DNA of 47,072 bases, taken from a virus. Shown here in pieces: positions 23,810-31,890 of this stretch. The translations under genes and the position numbers were made by a program. Position 1 is the first letter of the stretch, and each line of letters begins with the position of its first letter. The notes beneath the pieces were generated by a model. The model searched no databases. It was not told the origin of the DNA and saw only the letters and a program-made list of their open reading frames with translations. The stretch spans positions 1 to 47,072 of the IMG/VR virus record IMGVR_UViG_3300030020_000035; one strand, written 5' to 3'.

Positions 23810-24328
23810 ATGGACCGCTTCACTCAGCGCCAGTCGTTCGACCGCTCTCGTGGGCCTTCCGTCGCCGCTGCGGGCGACGGGATGGCCCAGGGGCAGCCGT
23901 ACACCGCTGTCATCCGCAGCGGGATCACCGCCGGCCTGGTGCAGGTCTCCATCGGTGCGTTCAACCTCTCGGCCACCATGCTGGCCCACATACAGCCGGA
24001 CACGCCGTGCTCCATCGGTGAAACCTGCCTCGTGCTTTTCGACGAGCAGAAGATTCCGTGGGTCGTTCAGGGCGCGTGGCCCGTGTCCTATGGTCCGTTC
24101 ACCGCGTTCTCCACCAACCTCCCGCTGGCCGGTGAAGAGAAGAAGGTCGAAGTCGCGCACGGGATGCCCACCACTCCGGTTGCGGTGTGGGGTGGACTGC
24201 AGGACGGCTTCTACTCGGCGTGCCTGGGGTGGCGCTGGGAAGCCACCGCCACGACGATCAGCATTACTTTTCACACCCTGCAGGCGCAGACCAAAGTCGA
24301 AGGACATCTCGTCTTCATGGCGCGCTAA
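23810..24328 (+). CDS. Baseplate protein (spike/gp45-like)
   Basis: 172 residues from ATG 23810, five bases after AGGAG. Residues 35-85 look like a small OB-type barrel (VIRSGITAGLVQVSIGAFNL; DTPCSIGETCLVLFDEQKIP), followed by a beta C-terminal domain with GWRWEATATTISITFH. Place and fold suggest the gpV/gp45-type central spike adaptor or a baseplate protein just before the gp25-like wedge protein. Confidence 0.68.
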   Translation: MDRFTQRQSFDRSRGPSVAAAGDGMAQGQPYTAVIRSGITAGLVQVSIGAFNLSATMLAHIQPDTPCSIGETCLVLFDEQKIPWVVQGAWPVSYGPFTAFSTNLPLAGEEKKVEVAHGMPTTPVAVWGGLQDGFYSACLGWRWEATATTISITFHTLQAQTKVEGHLVFMAR

Positions 24329-24344
24329 CTCGAAGGGACTCCGC

Positions 24345-24659
24345 ATGACAGTGATCCCGCACTTCGCTCTCCCGCTGCGCTACCACGCCGGGGTCGCCGG
24401 CATCAACGAACAGGACTCCGACGCCGACGTGGCGGCATGCGTGTTCGCTGTCTGCATCACGGAGCCGGGACAGTTCCTCGACCTGCCCGGCTTCGGCCTG
24501 CCCGACATCACCTTCGGCCAGGAGCCGCTCGCTCCCAGCGCCATCCTCGGCCCCATCAGCCGCTGGGAGCCGCGCGCTTCCGCGCTCGTGACCACCAGCC
24601 CGTCACTGCTCGATGAAGCGATCGTCAACGCCAACGTCCAGATCGGCGCTACTCACTGA
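24345..24659 (+). CDS. gp25-like baseplate wedge protein
   Basis: 104 residues from ATG 24345. The small alpha/beta protein (ADVAACVFAVCITEPGQFLD, LPGFGLPDITFGQEP) fits the gpW/gp25 family that starts sheath polymerisation at the baseplate. Its TGA overlaps the ATG of the baseplate J gene (ATGA at 24656 is not used; the overlap is TGATG at 24657-24661). Confidence 0.78.
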   Translation: MTVIPHFALPLRYHAGVAGINEQDSDADVAACVFAVCITEPGQFLDLPGFGLPDITFGQEPLAPSAILGPISRWEPRASALVTTSPSLLDEAIVNANVQIGATH

Positions 24660-26020
24660 TGCCCGAATACCTCCAGCCGCCGGTTGAAGCTAACCCCTCG
24701 GCACTTCTGATTCAGTACAACGAATACATGGAAGCCGCGTTCCCTGGCTGGACTCCGTCGCCTGGGCAGCTCGACGCACGCATCGGCGGGGCAGTGTCAC
24801 AGATCGCAGCCCAGGTGGCACAGGCAGCCGGCGACGGCGCGACGAACTTCTTTCGCTTCTTCGGCGCCAACGTCGTCAACCTGCCGCCCCGTGAAGCCGC
24901 TTACTCCACCGGGGTTGCGACGTTCACTGCGACCGACGCCCTCGGGCACACGATCCCAGCCGGCACGACAGCCATCTGGCTAGACGGGCTTGGTAACAGG
25001 TGGGGCTTTGAAGCCACCGAAGCGGCGATCATCCTCGTAGGGAACACAAGCGTGGTCGGGGTGCCGATGCGTGCCTGCATCGTTGGCCCTGGTGCTGACA
25101 ACCTGTCGGGCGCCGCAGTCGAAGTGGCCACAACGCCGCCGCTGGCCTTCGTCTCTGCCGTGACCATGGCCTCCCCCACCAACGGCGGCGCGGAAGCCGA
25201 GAGCGACAACGCCTACCTGAACCGCCTGGTCGAAGAGGGCAAAACCCTTACCCCGGCGCCGATCGTCCCCGCCGACTTCAACGTCCTGCTCACTGCCCAC
25301 TCGAACGTGGGGCGCGCGACGACCCTGCGGGGTTTCAACCCGACGGCGACAACCACGCACGCCGGCACCACCGCGACGACCGTAAAGGAAATCACCGGGC
25401 TGACAACTGCCATCACCGAACAGCTGGTCGTCGGCAGTGCCGTCTCCGGGGGGAACCTTGCCGCCGGTACCGTCGTGACCTCGGTGGGTAGCGGCGTCGT
25501 GGGCATCAGCATCCTGCCCACGAAAGCTGAAACCGCCACCTGCACCTTCACGGGCCTGCTGAAAAGCGCCGGCTACGTGGCCTCCTACGTCGGCTCTCCG
25601 ACGGGCACGGTGCTCACCGCCCCCGAAATGGCGCTCCTCGAAACCGAACTCGAGGAACAGACGCTCTCGGGCGTGGTCGCCAAGGTACTTGCTCCGACAG
25701 TCACCGCCGTGAATGTCGCGGCCACCGTCTACGCCTGGCCTGGCCAGAACATTGAAACGATCAAAGTCTCGGTCGAAGCCGCCATCGCCGCGTACTTCAA
25801 CCCGGAAAACTGGGGCCGTCCTCCCACCGGGCAGAGTAAGGAATGGAACAACGACCCGGTGGCGCGCATCGTGAACTGCGAGCACGCCATCCTGCAGATC
25901 GTTGGCACTCACTACGTTGCGTCGCTGACGTTCGACGGCGGCACTGAAAACGTGGTGCTTCCCGGAGTGGTCGCGCTGCCGAAACTCGGCACGATCGCCG
26001 TCACCATCAACCTGGGCTAG
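24659..26020 (+). CDS. Baseplate J-like protein
   Basis: 453 residues. It has the baseplate J hallmarks RIGGAVSQIAAQVAQAAGDG, SDNAYLNRLVEEGKTLTPAP (the AESDNAYLNRL motif) and a C-terminal wedge domain (AYFNPENWGRPPTGQSKEWN). Residues about 220-295 are an inserted Thr/Val-rich beta domain (EQLVVGSAVSGGNLAAGTVV) like the one in the capsid protein. It forms the peripheral baseplate ring with gp25-like and gpI-like partners. Confidence 0.9.
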   Translation: MPEYLQPPVEANPSALLIQYNEYMEAAFPGWTPSPGQLDARIGGAVSQIAAQVAQAAGDGATNFFRFFGANVVNLPPREAAYSTGVATFTATDALGHTIPAGTTAIWLDGLGNRWGFEATEAAIILVGNTSVVGVPMRACIVGPGADNLSGAAVEVATTPPLAFVSAVTMASPTNGGAEAESDNAYLNRLVEEGKTLTPAPIVPADFNVLLTAHSNVGRATTLRGFNPTATTTHAGTTATTVKEITGLTTAITEQLVVGSAVSGGNLAAGTVVTSVGSGVVGISILPTKAETATCTFTGLLKSAGYVASYVGSPTGTVLTAPEMALLETELEEQTLSGVVAKVLAPTVTAVNVAATVYAWPGQNIETIKVSVEAAIAAYFNPENWGRPPTGQSKEWNNDPVARIVNCEHAILQIVGTHYVASLTFDGGTENVVLPGVVALPKLGTIAVTINLG

Positions 26021-26029
26021 GGAGGGCAC

Positions 26030-26659
26030 ATGACTTCCTCCTACGCCGGGCCGGCGCTGACGCCGACCGGGGAACGTCTCTACGCCCAGCTGGCGCCGAC
26101 GTTCTTCGGGGAAGACTCGCAGTACGGATGGGCGGGGGCGCACCTGTGTGCTGCCCTCGCCACCATGTTCGACCAGACCGTCACTGTGGTCATGACCCCA
26201 GGCAAACCGCTGTATGCGGTGCTCGGGGAACCGATGAACATCCCGGCGGCGTGGCTACCGTGGCTCGCCCAGTTCGTCGGGCTGACGCTCACACAGTCGC
26301 CCAGCGTCGCGGTGTCGCGCCAGTGGATCGACGCGCCGCTGGGGTACACGCGCGGGAAGGTGTCGGCCATGGTGCTCGCCGCACAGGCGACGCTAACCGG
26401 AGCGAAAACGATCTACTTCTACCCGCGCTATGGCGGCTCGGCGTTCCTGATCAAGGCGGCGACGAACACGGCTGAAACGCCGAACCCCGCCGCCACACAG
26501 GAAGCCATCGAATCAATGATGGCCGCGTGGGATGTTCTCGAATACGCCGTCCTGACGGGCGGCACCTTGGCCGTGCTGGAAGCGGCTCACCCCACGCTCG
26601 CGCTGCTGGAAGCCGCCCACTCGACGGTGTCCAGCATGGAACTCGAACCCGCCCTCTAG
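26030..26659 (+). CDS. gpI-like baseplate protein
   Basis: 209 residues from ATG 26030 behind AGGGAGG. The segment PAAWLPWLAQFVGLTLTQSP is typical of P2 gpI-type proteins that follow baseplate J and link the baseplate to fibres. The C-terminal end has a repeated LAVLEAAHPTLALLEAAHST motif. It ends TAGGAGG before the tip gene. Confidence 0.8.
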   Translation: MTSSYAGPALTPTGERLYAQLAPTFFGEDSQYGWAGAHLCAALATMFDQTVTVVMTPGKPLYAVLGEPMNIPAAWLPWLAQFVGLTLTQSPSVAVSRQWIDAPLGYTRGKVSAMVLAAQATLTGAKTIYFYPRYGGSAFLIKAATNTAETPNPAATQEAIESMMAAWDVLEYAVLTGGTLAVLEAAHPTLALLEAAHSTVSSMELEPAL

Positions 26660-26668
26660 GAGGCCGAC

Positions 26669-27238
26669 ATGGCTGCATCAGGACGCACCGCCCGCAGGCT
26701 GCTCGACTTCTTCAAAACGACGGACGCGCCGACGATCGCAGCGTGGTCGGAAGCCCTGGCCAATCAGCTCGACAACGACGTGGAATACCACCAGGGCACG
26801 CTCGCCGCGCGCCCCGCCGCCGCGCTCAGCGGGCGCATGTACCTCGTGCAGGGTGACGCCACGCCCGCCAACAACGGCGTGCTCTGGGTTGACAACGGCA
26901 CGACGTGGGTCGACCCGAACGAAAGCGGCCTGGCTGAACAGGGATACACCCATTCAAAAGGCATGGCCTACGGAGCCGGGGGCAGCGTGACGCCCAGCAC
27001 TGCGCGCCCGTGCTACGCGGTGTTGATCCTCAAAACCAACAAACTCAGCACGACGATCGACGTGGAAGTCGGCGGCGTTTTCGTCGGATGCGTGACATCG
27101 TTCATCTTCGACCTCGAAGGTGAAGTCAGGATGATCCCAGGGTCGCTCGGCTTCTACGTGCCGCCGGGTGCAACCGTGTCGTATCCGAAAGAAACGGGCA
27201 ACACGGGGGTCGCTGAACTCAGGTGGATCGAACTCTAG
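26669..27238 (+). CDS. Short tail-fibre or tip protein
   Basis: 189 residues from ATG 26669. A helical N-terminus (LLDFFKTTDAPTIAAWSEAL) precedes a region with GVLWVDNGTTWVDPNE, common in fibre-attachment domains, and a beta C-terminal domain (TTIDVEVGGVFVGCVTSFIF ... PPGATVSYP). As the last gene of the tail module it is probably a receptor-binding tip or a fibre adaptor. No collagen-like or pectinase repeats. Confidence 0.7.
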   Translation: MAASGRTARRLLDFFKTTDAPTIAAWSEALANQLDNDVEYHQGTLAARPAAALSGRMYLVQGDATPANNGVLWVDNGTTWVDPNESGLAEQGYTHSKGMAYGAGGSVTPSTARPCYAVLILKTNKLSTTIDVEVGGVFVGCVTSFIFDLEGEVRMIPGSLGFYVPPGATVSYPKETGNTGVAELRWIEL

Positions 27239-27666
27239 CGACAGGCGCGCGGCGGAATTATCTCTTCCAGCCAGTAATCACGTACGTTCCGGGTGGGCGT
27301 TAGTTCATCGGTCTCGGGGATGCCTCGCAGGTTCCCGATCTCATGGACGAGAGCCACGCACAGCAGCTCGCCACGCACCGCCTCGGTGGTCGCGTTCCAG
27401 TATGTGCTGTTGAGCGTGATCGAGCATGTCGCCGGGGTCGCCCATGACATCGGGGCAACCGTCTGGCCGTAGCTTTCCTCGATCGCTCGGATCGCCTGCG
27501 TCTCTGGGCCAACCGTCAGATGCACCGGACAGGGCGCGCCGTGTGAGTACTTCAGCGCCCGTGACATCTCCACGCGCACTGCCGGCGGCACGCCGGCCAG
27601 GGCGTCGGAGCAGACCCCAAGGATCAGGAGCACAGCAGCGACGGGCAGCAGCTTTCTCATATCCAT
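27235..27666 (-). CDS. Secreted protein with degenerate zinc-protease motif
   Basis: The only minus-strand gene in the late/lysis arm, overlapping the stop of the tip gene by 4 bp. 143 residues from ATG 27666. A signal peptide (MRKLLPVAAVLLILGVCSDA) is likely, with cleavage near ALAG. It contains VHEIGNLRGIPETDE, which resembles HExxHxxGxxH of small metalloproteases, but the second and third histidines are Asn and Glu, so zinc catalysis is doubtful. The several cysteines may form disulphides. Possibly a host-wall or superinfection-related moron gene. Confidence 0.65.
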   Translation of the reverse strand: MDMRKLLPVAAVLLILGVCSDALAGVPPAVRVEMSRALKYSHGAPCPVHLTVGPETQAIRAIEESYGQTVAPMSWATPATCSITLNSTYWNATTEAVRGELLCVALVHEIGNLRGIPETDELTPTRNVRDYWLEEIIPPRACR

Positions 27667-27704
27667 CAACCTAGGGTCATTCGTGGCCTCTGTCAAGGAG
27701 CACG

Positions 27705-28007
27705 ATGACCGAACCGCAAGTATGGGCGCTCCTCTCCGAGACCCTCGGACGCCTCGAGCAGAAGCTCGACGCCGCACTCTCCTCGTTCTCAGGGAAGCTC
27801 GAGGGCAAGGCCGACCGCGCCGACATCCTCAGGCTGGACGAGGCCCGCGAGTCGACACGCATCGCCACCGAGAAGCGCCTCGCCGCTCTCGAGAACGCCT
27901 CGGCCCGCAGCGAAGGCGCCGGCTCGTTCCTCGCCAAGATTTGGACGGCGTGCTCGGCCTCGGCGGCGCTCGGCTACCTCGTCGTCTACGTCCTGCACAC
28001 GCACTAA
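27705..28007 (+). CDS. Coiled-coil membrane protein of the lysis region
   Basis: 100 residues from ATG 27705 behind AAGGAG. Charged helical body (LGRLEQKLDAALSSF, DEARESTRIATEKRLAALEN) and one C-terminal membrane segment at about 79-97 (CSASAALGYLVVYVLHTH). This tail-anchored layout is common among actinophage lysis-cassette proteins and could serve as a holin partner or membrane chaperone; function not proven. Confidence 0.68.
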   Translation: MTEPQVWALLSETLGRLEQKLDAALSSFSGKLEGKADRADILRLDEARESTRIATEKRLAALENASARSEGAGSFLAKIWTACSASAALGYLVVYVLHTH

Positions 28008-28017
28008 CGGAGGCCCA

Positions 28018-28728
28018 ATGACACGCGCACTAGGCATGACCCGCCCGCCGGACCTCGAGCACATGATCAAGTACCCGCTCAGCGGCGCCTCGCTCGCCCC
28101 GACGAACTCCCCAGTCACGATCGCCACCAACTGGTACACCAGCTTCGACGAACCGAAACTGATCGATGGCAGCTACCACTTCCCCGACGTGGCCAAGGGT
28201 GAATCCCTCGGCACCGTTCGCGGCGGTCACTGCACCTGCCTGCTCCCCATGGGGGCGATCAAAATCCTCAACCCCCTCTTCTGGCGTTTCTACAACCAGG
28301 CCGAAGTCGGGGCGTGCGAGGGATTCGGTCACGCAAAAGCGAAATCCCTCCTCGACGGGAAGCTCTACGACGCCTTCTGGCTGTACAACGAAGCGCGCCG
28401 GCTCGAAGACAACACCGGGGAAGGGTCGACCTCCCGCTCGGTGCTCAAGGCCATGCAGACCATCGGCATGCGTCTCCAGTCGGGAGCCGTGGCCAGTCAG
28501 TCTGTCGCGGCCGACGGCCCTGTCGAGACCGACCTTGGCATCAAGACGTACCGCTGGACCGTGGACATCGACGAAGTCTGCGCCGCGCTCGGCCGACCCG
28601 ACGCCGAGGCGCTGCCCCTGTCCAACAACTGGGGCGAAGACGCACCCGTTGTCACCTGGCTCCCGAGGGCCACGCTGGAACGCCTGCTCCGTGAGGAAGG
28701 CGAAGCTGACGTACTCACCGACGACTAG
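28018..28728 (+). CDS. Papain-like (C1-type) cysteine-peptidase fold protein, possibly inactive
   Basis: 236 residues from ATG 28018 behind ACGGAGG. The family signature is YNQAEVGACEGFGHAKAKSL, with oxyanion Gln94 and nucleophile Cys100, then LYDAFWLYNEARRLEDNTGE and a late SNNWGEDAPV (Asn204), followed by LPRATLERLLREEGEAD. The catalytic histidine expected before the NNWG motif is absent: the only later histidine is His105, right beside the cysteine. It lies between a membrane protein and a holin-like gene. It may be a virion or lysis factor. Confidence 0.62.
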   Translation: MTRALGMTRPPDLEHMIKYPLSGASLAPTNSPVTIATNWYTSFDEPKLIDGSYHFPDVAKGESLGTVRGGHCTCLLPMGAIKILNPLFWRFYNQAEVGACEGFGHAKAKSLLDGKLYDAFWLYNEARRLEDNTGEGSTSRSVLKAMQTIGMRLQSGAVASQSVAADGPVETDLGIKTYRWTVDIDEVCAALGRPDAEALPLSNNWGEDAPVVTWLPRATLERLLREEGEADVLTDD

Positions 28729-28737
28729 AGGAGTCCC

Positions 28738-29316
28738 ATGTCCCTGAATCGCATCGTGGCCCTGTTCACGCCTGTCTTTGCGGCCGGCGCCGCGCTGGCC
28801 ACCGGCTACCTGTCCAAGCACTTCCCCGGCCTGCCGGTGCTGGAACCTGCTGAAGTCGTGGCGCTGGAGATTACGGCCGCGACCTCGGCCTCTGCTGCCG
28901 CCCTGAAGTGGCTACATGGCAGCCAGCAGATTGATCGGCTCGAGTCCGAGGCGGACACCGCCTACCGGGCGATCGAGGCGCATGCCGCGTCGGCGGGGAT
29001 CCACCTGCCCGATGAAAGCGAGCTGCTCGAGGATGCGGAATCGGAGATCGCTCACCTGACAGCCCAGCTCACCGAGGCTATCCATGGCCGCTCGGCAGCC
29101 GAGATCAAGCTGGCCAGCATCAACCGGGCCATCAGTCACATCCGGTCGGACGCGAACCTCGTGGTCCCCGACGTGAGTGAAGTGCAGCCGGACGCAGTGG
29201 CGCAGCCGGAAGACCTCGTCGCCGCGACGGTGACTAACGCCGCCATCTCAACCCAGGTGCCGGTGCCGGTCGTCGCGACCGTCGGCAACCTCACGGAGGC
29301 AACCCAGTCCTCATGA
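28738..29316 (+). CDS. Holin-like membrane protein with long cytoplasmic tail
   Basis: 192 residues from ATG 28738 behind GAGGAG. Two N-terminal hydrophobic stretches (about 5-25, IVALFTPVFAAGAALATGYL; and 38-58) are followed by a soluble coiled coil (QQIDRLESEADTAYRAIEAH) and an Ala/Val-rich tail. The position two genes before the endolysin suggests a holin. The TGA overlaps the next ATG (ATGA). Confidence 0.68.
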   Translation: MSLNRIVALFTPVFAAGAALATGYLSKHFPGLPVLEPAEVVALEITAATSASAAALKWLHGSQQIDRLESEADTAYRAIEAHAASAGIHLPDESELLEDAESEIAHLTAQLTEAIHGRSAAEIKLASINRAISHIRSDANLVVPDVSEVQPDAVAQPEDLVAATVTNAAISTQVPVPVVATVGNLTEATQSS

Positions 29317-29489
29317 CCGAAATCAAAGACCCTCACCTCGGTGGTGAATGGCACGCCCCGAAAGCCCCGGTGCCTGAGCCGATCCGCGTGATCGTGCCGG
29401 CGGTCACCGCGACCGTGGCGACCACTGAGCCAGCTCGGAACATCATCCCCCTCAACGCTGGAATCACCGAGGTGACACAGGAATCATGA
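29313..29489 (+). CDS. Small Pro/Val-rich protein coupled to the endolysin gene
   Basis: 58 residues, MTEIKDPHLGGEWHAPKAPV at the start. The ATG overlaps the stop of the preceding gene (ATGA), and its own TGA (29487-29489) overlaps the endolysin ATG (29486), so all three are coupled. No membrane segment. It may be a translational link or a small lysis regulator. Confidence 0.55.
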   Translation: MTEIKDPHLGGEWHAPKAPVPEPIRVIVPAVTATVATTEPARNIIPLNAGITEVTQES

Positions 29490-30298
29490 TCAAGCGCCTA
29501 CTCCTGACTCTCACGGCGACCGTGGCACTGGCAGGATGCGGCTCGCCCGCGACGAGCTTCCACAGCATCGTCGCCCCGCCGGAAAGCTCGGTCAGTCCGA
29601 CCGGGCCGCTGAACCCCTCTCCCCCGAAACCGGCTGCCCCTCCGCATCTCACGGAGGTGACCAGCCAGCACATCGACGCCGCCGGTCTGCATCTCATCGA
29701 GTACTTTGAGAACAGCGATCAGCCTGAGTACTGTCCCTACTACGACGAATACGGTCGGGTGTGGACGATCGGCTTCGGGCAGACCGAAGGCGTCACTCGC
29801 TACTCGCGGTGCATCAGCCATGCACAGGCGGAAGCGAACCTGCAGTATCTCGTGGAGACCCGGTACGAATGGGGCATCAATGCCCTGGGGGTTCCGCTGA
29901 CGCAGAATGAGCGCGATGCTCTCTGCTCGTTCAGCTGGAACCTCGGCGCCGGCATCTACGAGGGCACCGCTGTCGGCTACTTCCTTCGCACCCGACAGTT
30001 CTACGCAGCGACGCGGGTGATGCTCCAGTACGACCATGCCGGTGGCGTGGTACTGCCTGGCCTCAAGACACGGCGCGAAGCCGAGGTTCGGCTGTTCCTG
30101 ACACCGGAGCCTGTCGTTCACCCCGTGGTTCACGGTCCCTCTCGCTCCTCCCTCATCGCCAAGCGCGAAGTGCTGAGGTCGCTCGAGAGGGCACACAGCT
30201 GCCTGCTCCCGCCCAAGTACGGCGGCGGCAGGTGGCACCACCCCTGCACCGTATGGCGGCAGCAGGGCGACGCAGTCGATCACCTACTGGTTACCTAG
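29486..30298 (+). CDS. GH24 endolysin with lipoprotein signal
   Basis: 270 residues from ATG 29486. A lipobox signal (LTLTATVALAGC, Cys18) predicts a lipid-anchored exported enzyme. After a Pro-rich linker, residues 60-205 are a GH24 lysozyme: catalytic Glu75 in EYFENSD, Asp87 and Thr94 in DEYGRVWTIGFG, then ALCSFSWNLGAGIYEGTA and GGVVLPGLKTRREAEVRLF. The C-terminal 60 residues are basic with several Cys and His (HSCLLPPKYGGGRWHHPC), perhaps a wall-binding tail. Its last codons, GTT-ACC-TAG, form part of a promoter-like element. Confidence 0.87.
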   Translation: MIKRLLLTLTATVALAGCGSPATSFHSIVAPPESSVSPTGPLNPSPPKPAAPPHLTEVTSQHIDAAGLHLIEYFENSDQPEYCPYYDEYGRVWTIGFGQTEGVTRYSRCISHAQAEANLQYLVETRYEWGINALGVPLTQNERDALCSFSWNLGAGIYEGTAVGYFLRTRQFYAATRVMLQYDHAGGVVLPGLKTRREAEVRLFLTPEPVVHPVVHGPSRSSLIAKREVLRSLERAHSCLLPPKYGGGRWHHPCTVWRQQGDAVDHLLVT

Positions 30299-30312
30299 GC
30301 CCGCCCTAGCGT
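30289..30312 (+). promoter_or_regulatory. GGTTACC-type early promoter element, copy 1
   Basis: GGTTACCTAGGCCCGCCCTAG (30289-30309) shares its first 21 bases with the copy on the minus strand at 37330-37310. The TA of a -10-like TAGCGT begins 18 bases after the first G. It points to the gene at 30407, but a terminator hairpin lies in between. It overlaps the endolysin stop. Confidence 0.6.
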
Positions 30313-30335
30313 TGTAGGTGTGGATCACATCTCGA

Positions 30336-30383
30336 AGCCCTCGCCCTCACTCGGTCACACCGGTTGAAGGGCGAGGGCTTTTC
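30336..30383 (+). terminator. Rho-independent terminator after the endolysin
   Basis: AGCCCTCGCCCT (30336-30347) pairs perfectly with AGGGCGAGGGCT (30368-30379), with an inner CGGT/ACCG, and is followed by TTTTCGTCGTT. It ends the lysis transcript. Because a promoter-like element lies just upstream (30289), it could also act as an attenuator for the next gene. Confidence 0.85.
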
Positions 30384-30406
30384 GTCGTTCTTGACAAGGG
30401 AGTCAC

Positions 30407-31630
30407 ATGGACCGCATTGCAGATGCCGTGATCATCGCAGCGAAACGGGAGTCGATCCGGCAGACCGCTGCGGCGCTCGACATGCCAGAGAGCACCCTCA
30501 GGGGGTGGATCCAGGGCAGCCCTGAGCTGTCGGAGGCGTTCGGTTACGTCGAGGCGCCTGACATGCGAGGCGCCTCGGCCAAGGCTGCGATCCGCGCGCT
30601 GAACAAAGAGGTGAAAGTCCTGGGCGAGGCGCTCGGCACCCATCAGGACAGGCTCGACGAGATGATCGTCGCCGCGCGCCGGCCCGTGAGTCGGCCAACA
30701 TTCACTCGCACCCGCACCGCCTCACACTTCTCCAAGCCAGAACGCTCCGTCGTGCTCCCGATCTTCGACGTGCAGTACGGCCAGCACGTTCGCCCGCAGG
30801 ACACCCCGTTCGGCAAGGGCGGCTTCTCAGAGGCGATCTTTGACGAGCGGCTCGAGCGCTACCTGGCCAAGGTCTGTTCATATCTGAAGGATCGCGCTAC
30901 CTCCACGAGCTTCACGGAGATGGCGCTGATCTTCGGCGGCGACCTGAACGAGGGGGATCACATCTTCCCTGGCCAGGTCTGGCAGCTGGAGAAGAACCCG
31001 ATCCGCCAGTCGCTTGACCTGAGGGAGAAGCTCGGGGAGGCAGCCCGGCGACTCATACGGTTCGGGAAGGAGGAACTCGAACTCGACCGCATCGCCGTCC
31101 TCGGCGTCCCCGGCAACCACGGGAAAGTGGGCGGCAAGCAGTCCGGCGCCACGCCCGCCGACTACAGCTGGGACTTCCTGACGACCTCGCTGATCTTCGA
31201 CGACCTCCGCGACGAGCCGGTCGACCTGTTCGTGAACGAGGCAGCCGGCGCCATCCTGTTTGAAACGGAGGGCAACCTGATCCTGATCACCCATGGCCAG
31301 GAGATCAAGGGCGCGATGGGGATCCCGTACTACGGGCTGAAGAACGCCGACGGCCGTTACATCCGCCTGTCACAGCGCATTCACCAGTACCACCTGATGG
31401 GTCACATCCACCAGCCGGCGAACATCCCGAACGGCTCGGGTGGCGCGACGATCGTGTCCGGCGACTGGGTCGGGGCGAACAACATGAGCGGCATGATCAT
31501 CGCCGGCTCGAGGCCGCAGCAGAGCGTGCTGCAGTTTTCCCGCAAGTACGGCCTCACCGATGAATCTCGCATCTACCTCGACGACCACACGCTCGACCAG
31601 CGCGCAGAGGTCTACGCGCTGGCCCGTTAG
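30407..31630 (+). CDS. HTH-metallophosphoesterase fusion protein
   Basis: 407 residues from ATG 30407 behind AAGGGAG. Residues 5-40 form a helix-turn-helix (IRQTAAALDMPESTLRGWIQ). Residues 112-345 carry the calcineurin-type phosphoesterase motifs FDVQYGQH, FGGDLNEGD, GVPGNHGKVG, ILITHGQEIKG and LMGHIHQP, with all metal ligands present. A nuclease or phosphodiesterase directed to DNA by its HTH is a reasonable reading. It is alone between the lysis terminator and the recombinase remnant. Confidence 0.82.
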   Translation: MDRIADAVIIAAKRESIRQTAAALDMPESTLRGWIQGSPELSEAFGYVEAPDMRGASAKAAIRALNKEVKVLGEALGTHQDRLDEMIVAARRPVSRPTFTRTRTASHFSKPERSVVLPIFDVQYGQHVRPQDTPFGKGGFSEAIFDERLERYLAKVCSYLKDRATSTSFTEMALIFGGDLNEGDHIFPGQVWQLEKNPIRQSLDLREKLGEAARRLIRFGKEELELDRIAVLGVPGNHGKVGGKQSGATPADYSWDFLTTSLIFDDLRDEPVDLFVNEAAGAILFETEGNLILITHGQEIKGAMGIPYYGLKNADGRYIRLSQRIHQYHLMGHIHQPANIPNGSGGATIVSGDWVGANNMSGMIIAGSRPQQSVLQFSRKYGLTDESRIYLDDHTLDQRAEVYALAR

Positions 31631-31644
31631 CTAAGCAGAAGCTA

Positions 31645-31890
31645 TTGCGCCTCAACATCCCTGCCGATACGTTGTCAACGCCGCACACCGGGAGCACCCG
31701 GAGCGTCGCCAAGGAAGGGGACTTGTTGGATGACCTACCGCCTGAGGCAAGAGCAAGGCTAGAGGCGGTGATGGCCCGGCAGCTACGGGGCAACCATCGG
31801 TGTGTCGCTCCCATAGAGATAGAGGCGCACCCTCTTCTCGACAGGGTCACGGCCACGGATGACCTCGATCTTGCTGAAGGCAGCCTCTAG
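31645..31890 (+). CDS. Doubtful small ORF opposite the recombinase remnant
   Basis: 81 codons from TTG 31645, or shorter from TTG 31723 behind AAGGAAGGGG. The middle looks protein-like (DDLPPEARARLEAVMARQLR), but the 3' half is antisense to the recombinase fragment. No family recognised; kept as a possibility only. Confidence 0.25.
   Translation: MRLNIPADTLSTPHTGSTRSVAKEGDLLDDLPPEARARLEAVMARQLRGNHRCVAPIEIEAHPLLDRVTATDDLDLAEGSL

Noticed and set aside
30320-30430. Leaderless GTG-initiated ORF just after promoter copy 1
   Set aside because: It would run through the terminator hairpin and into the next gene in another frame.
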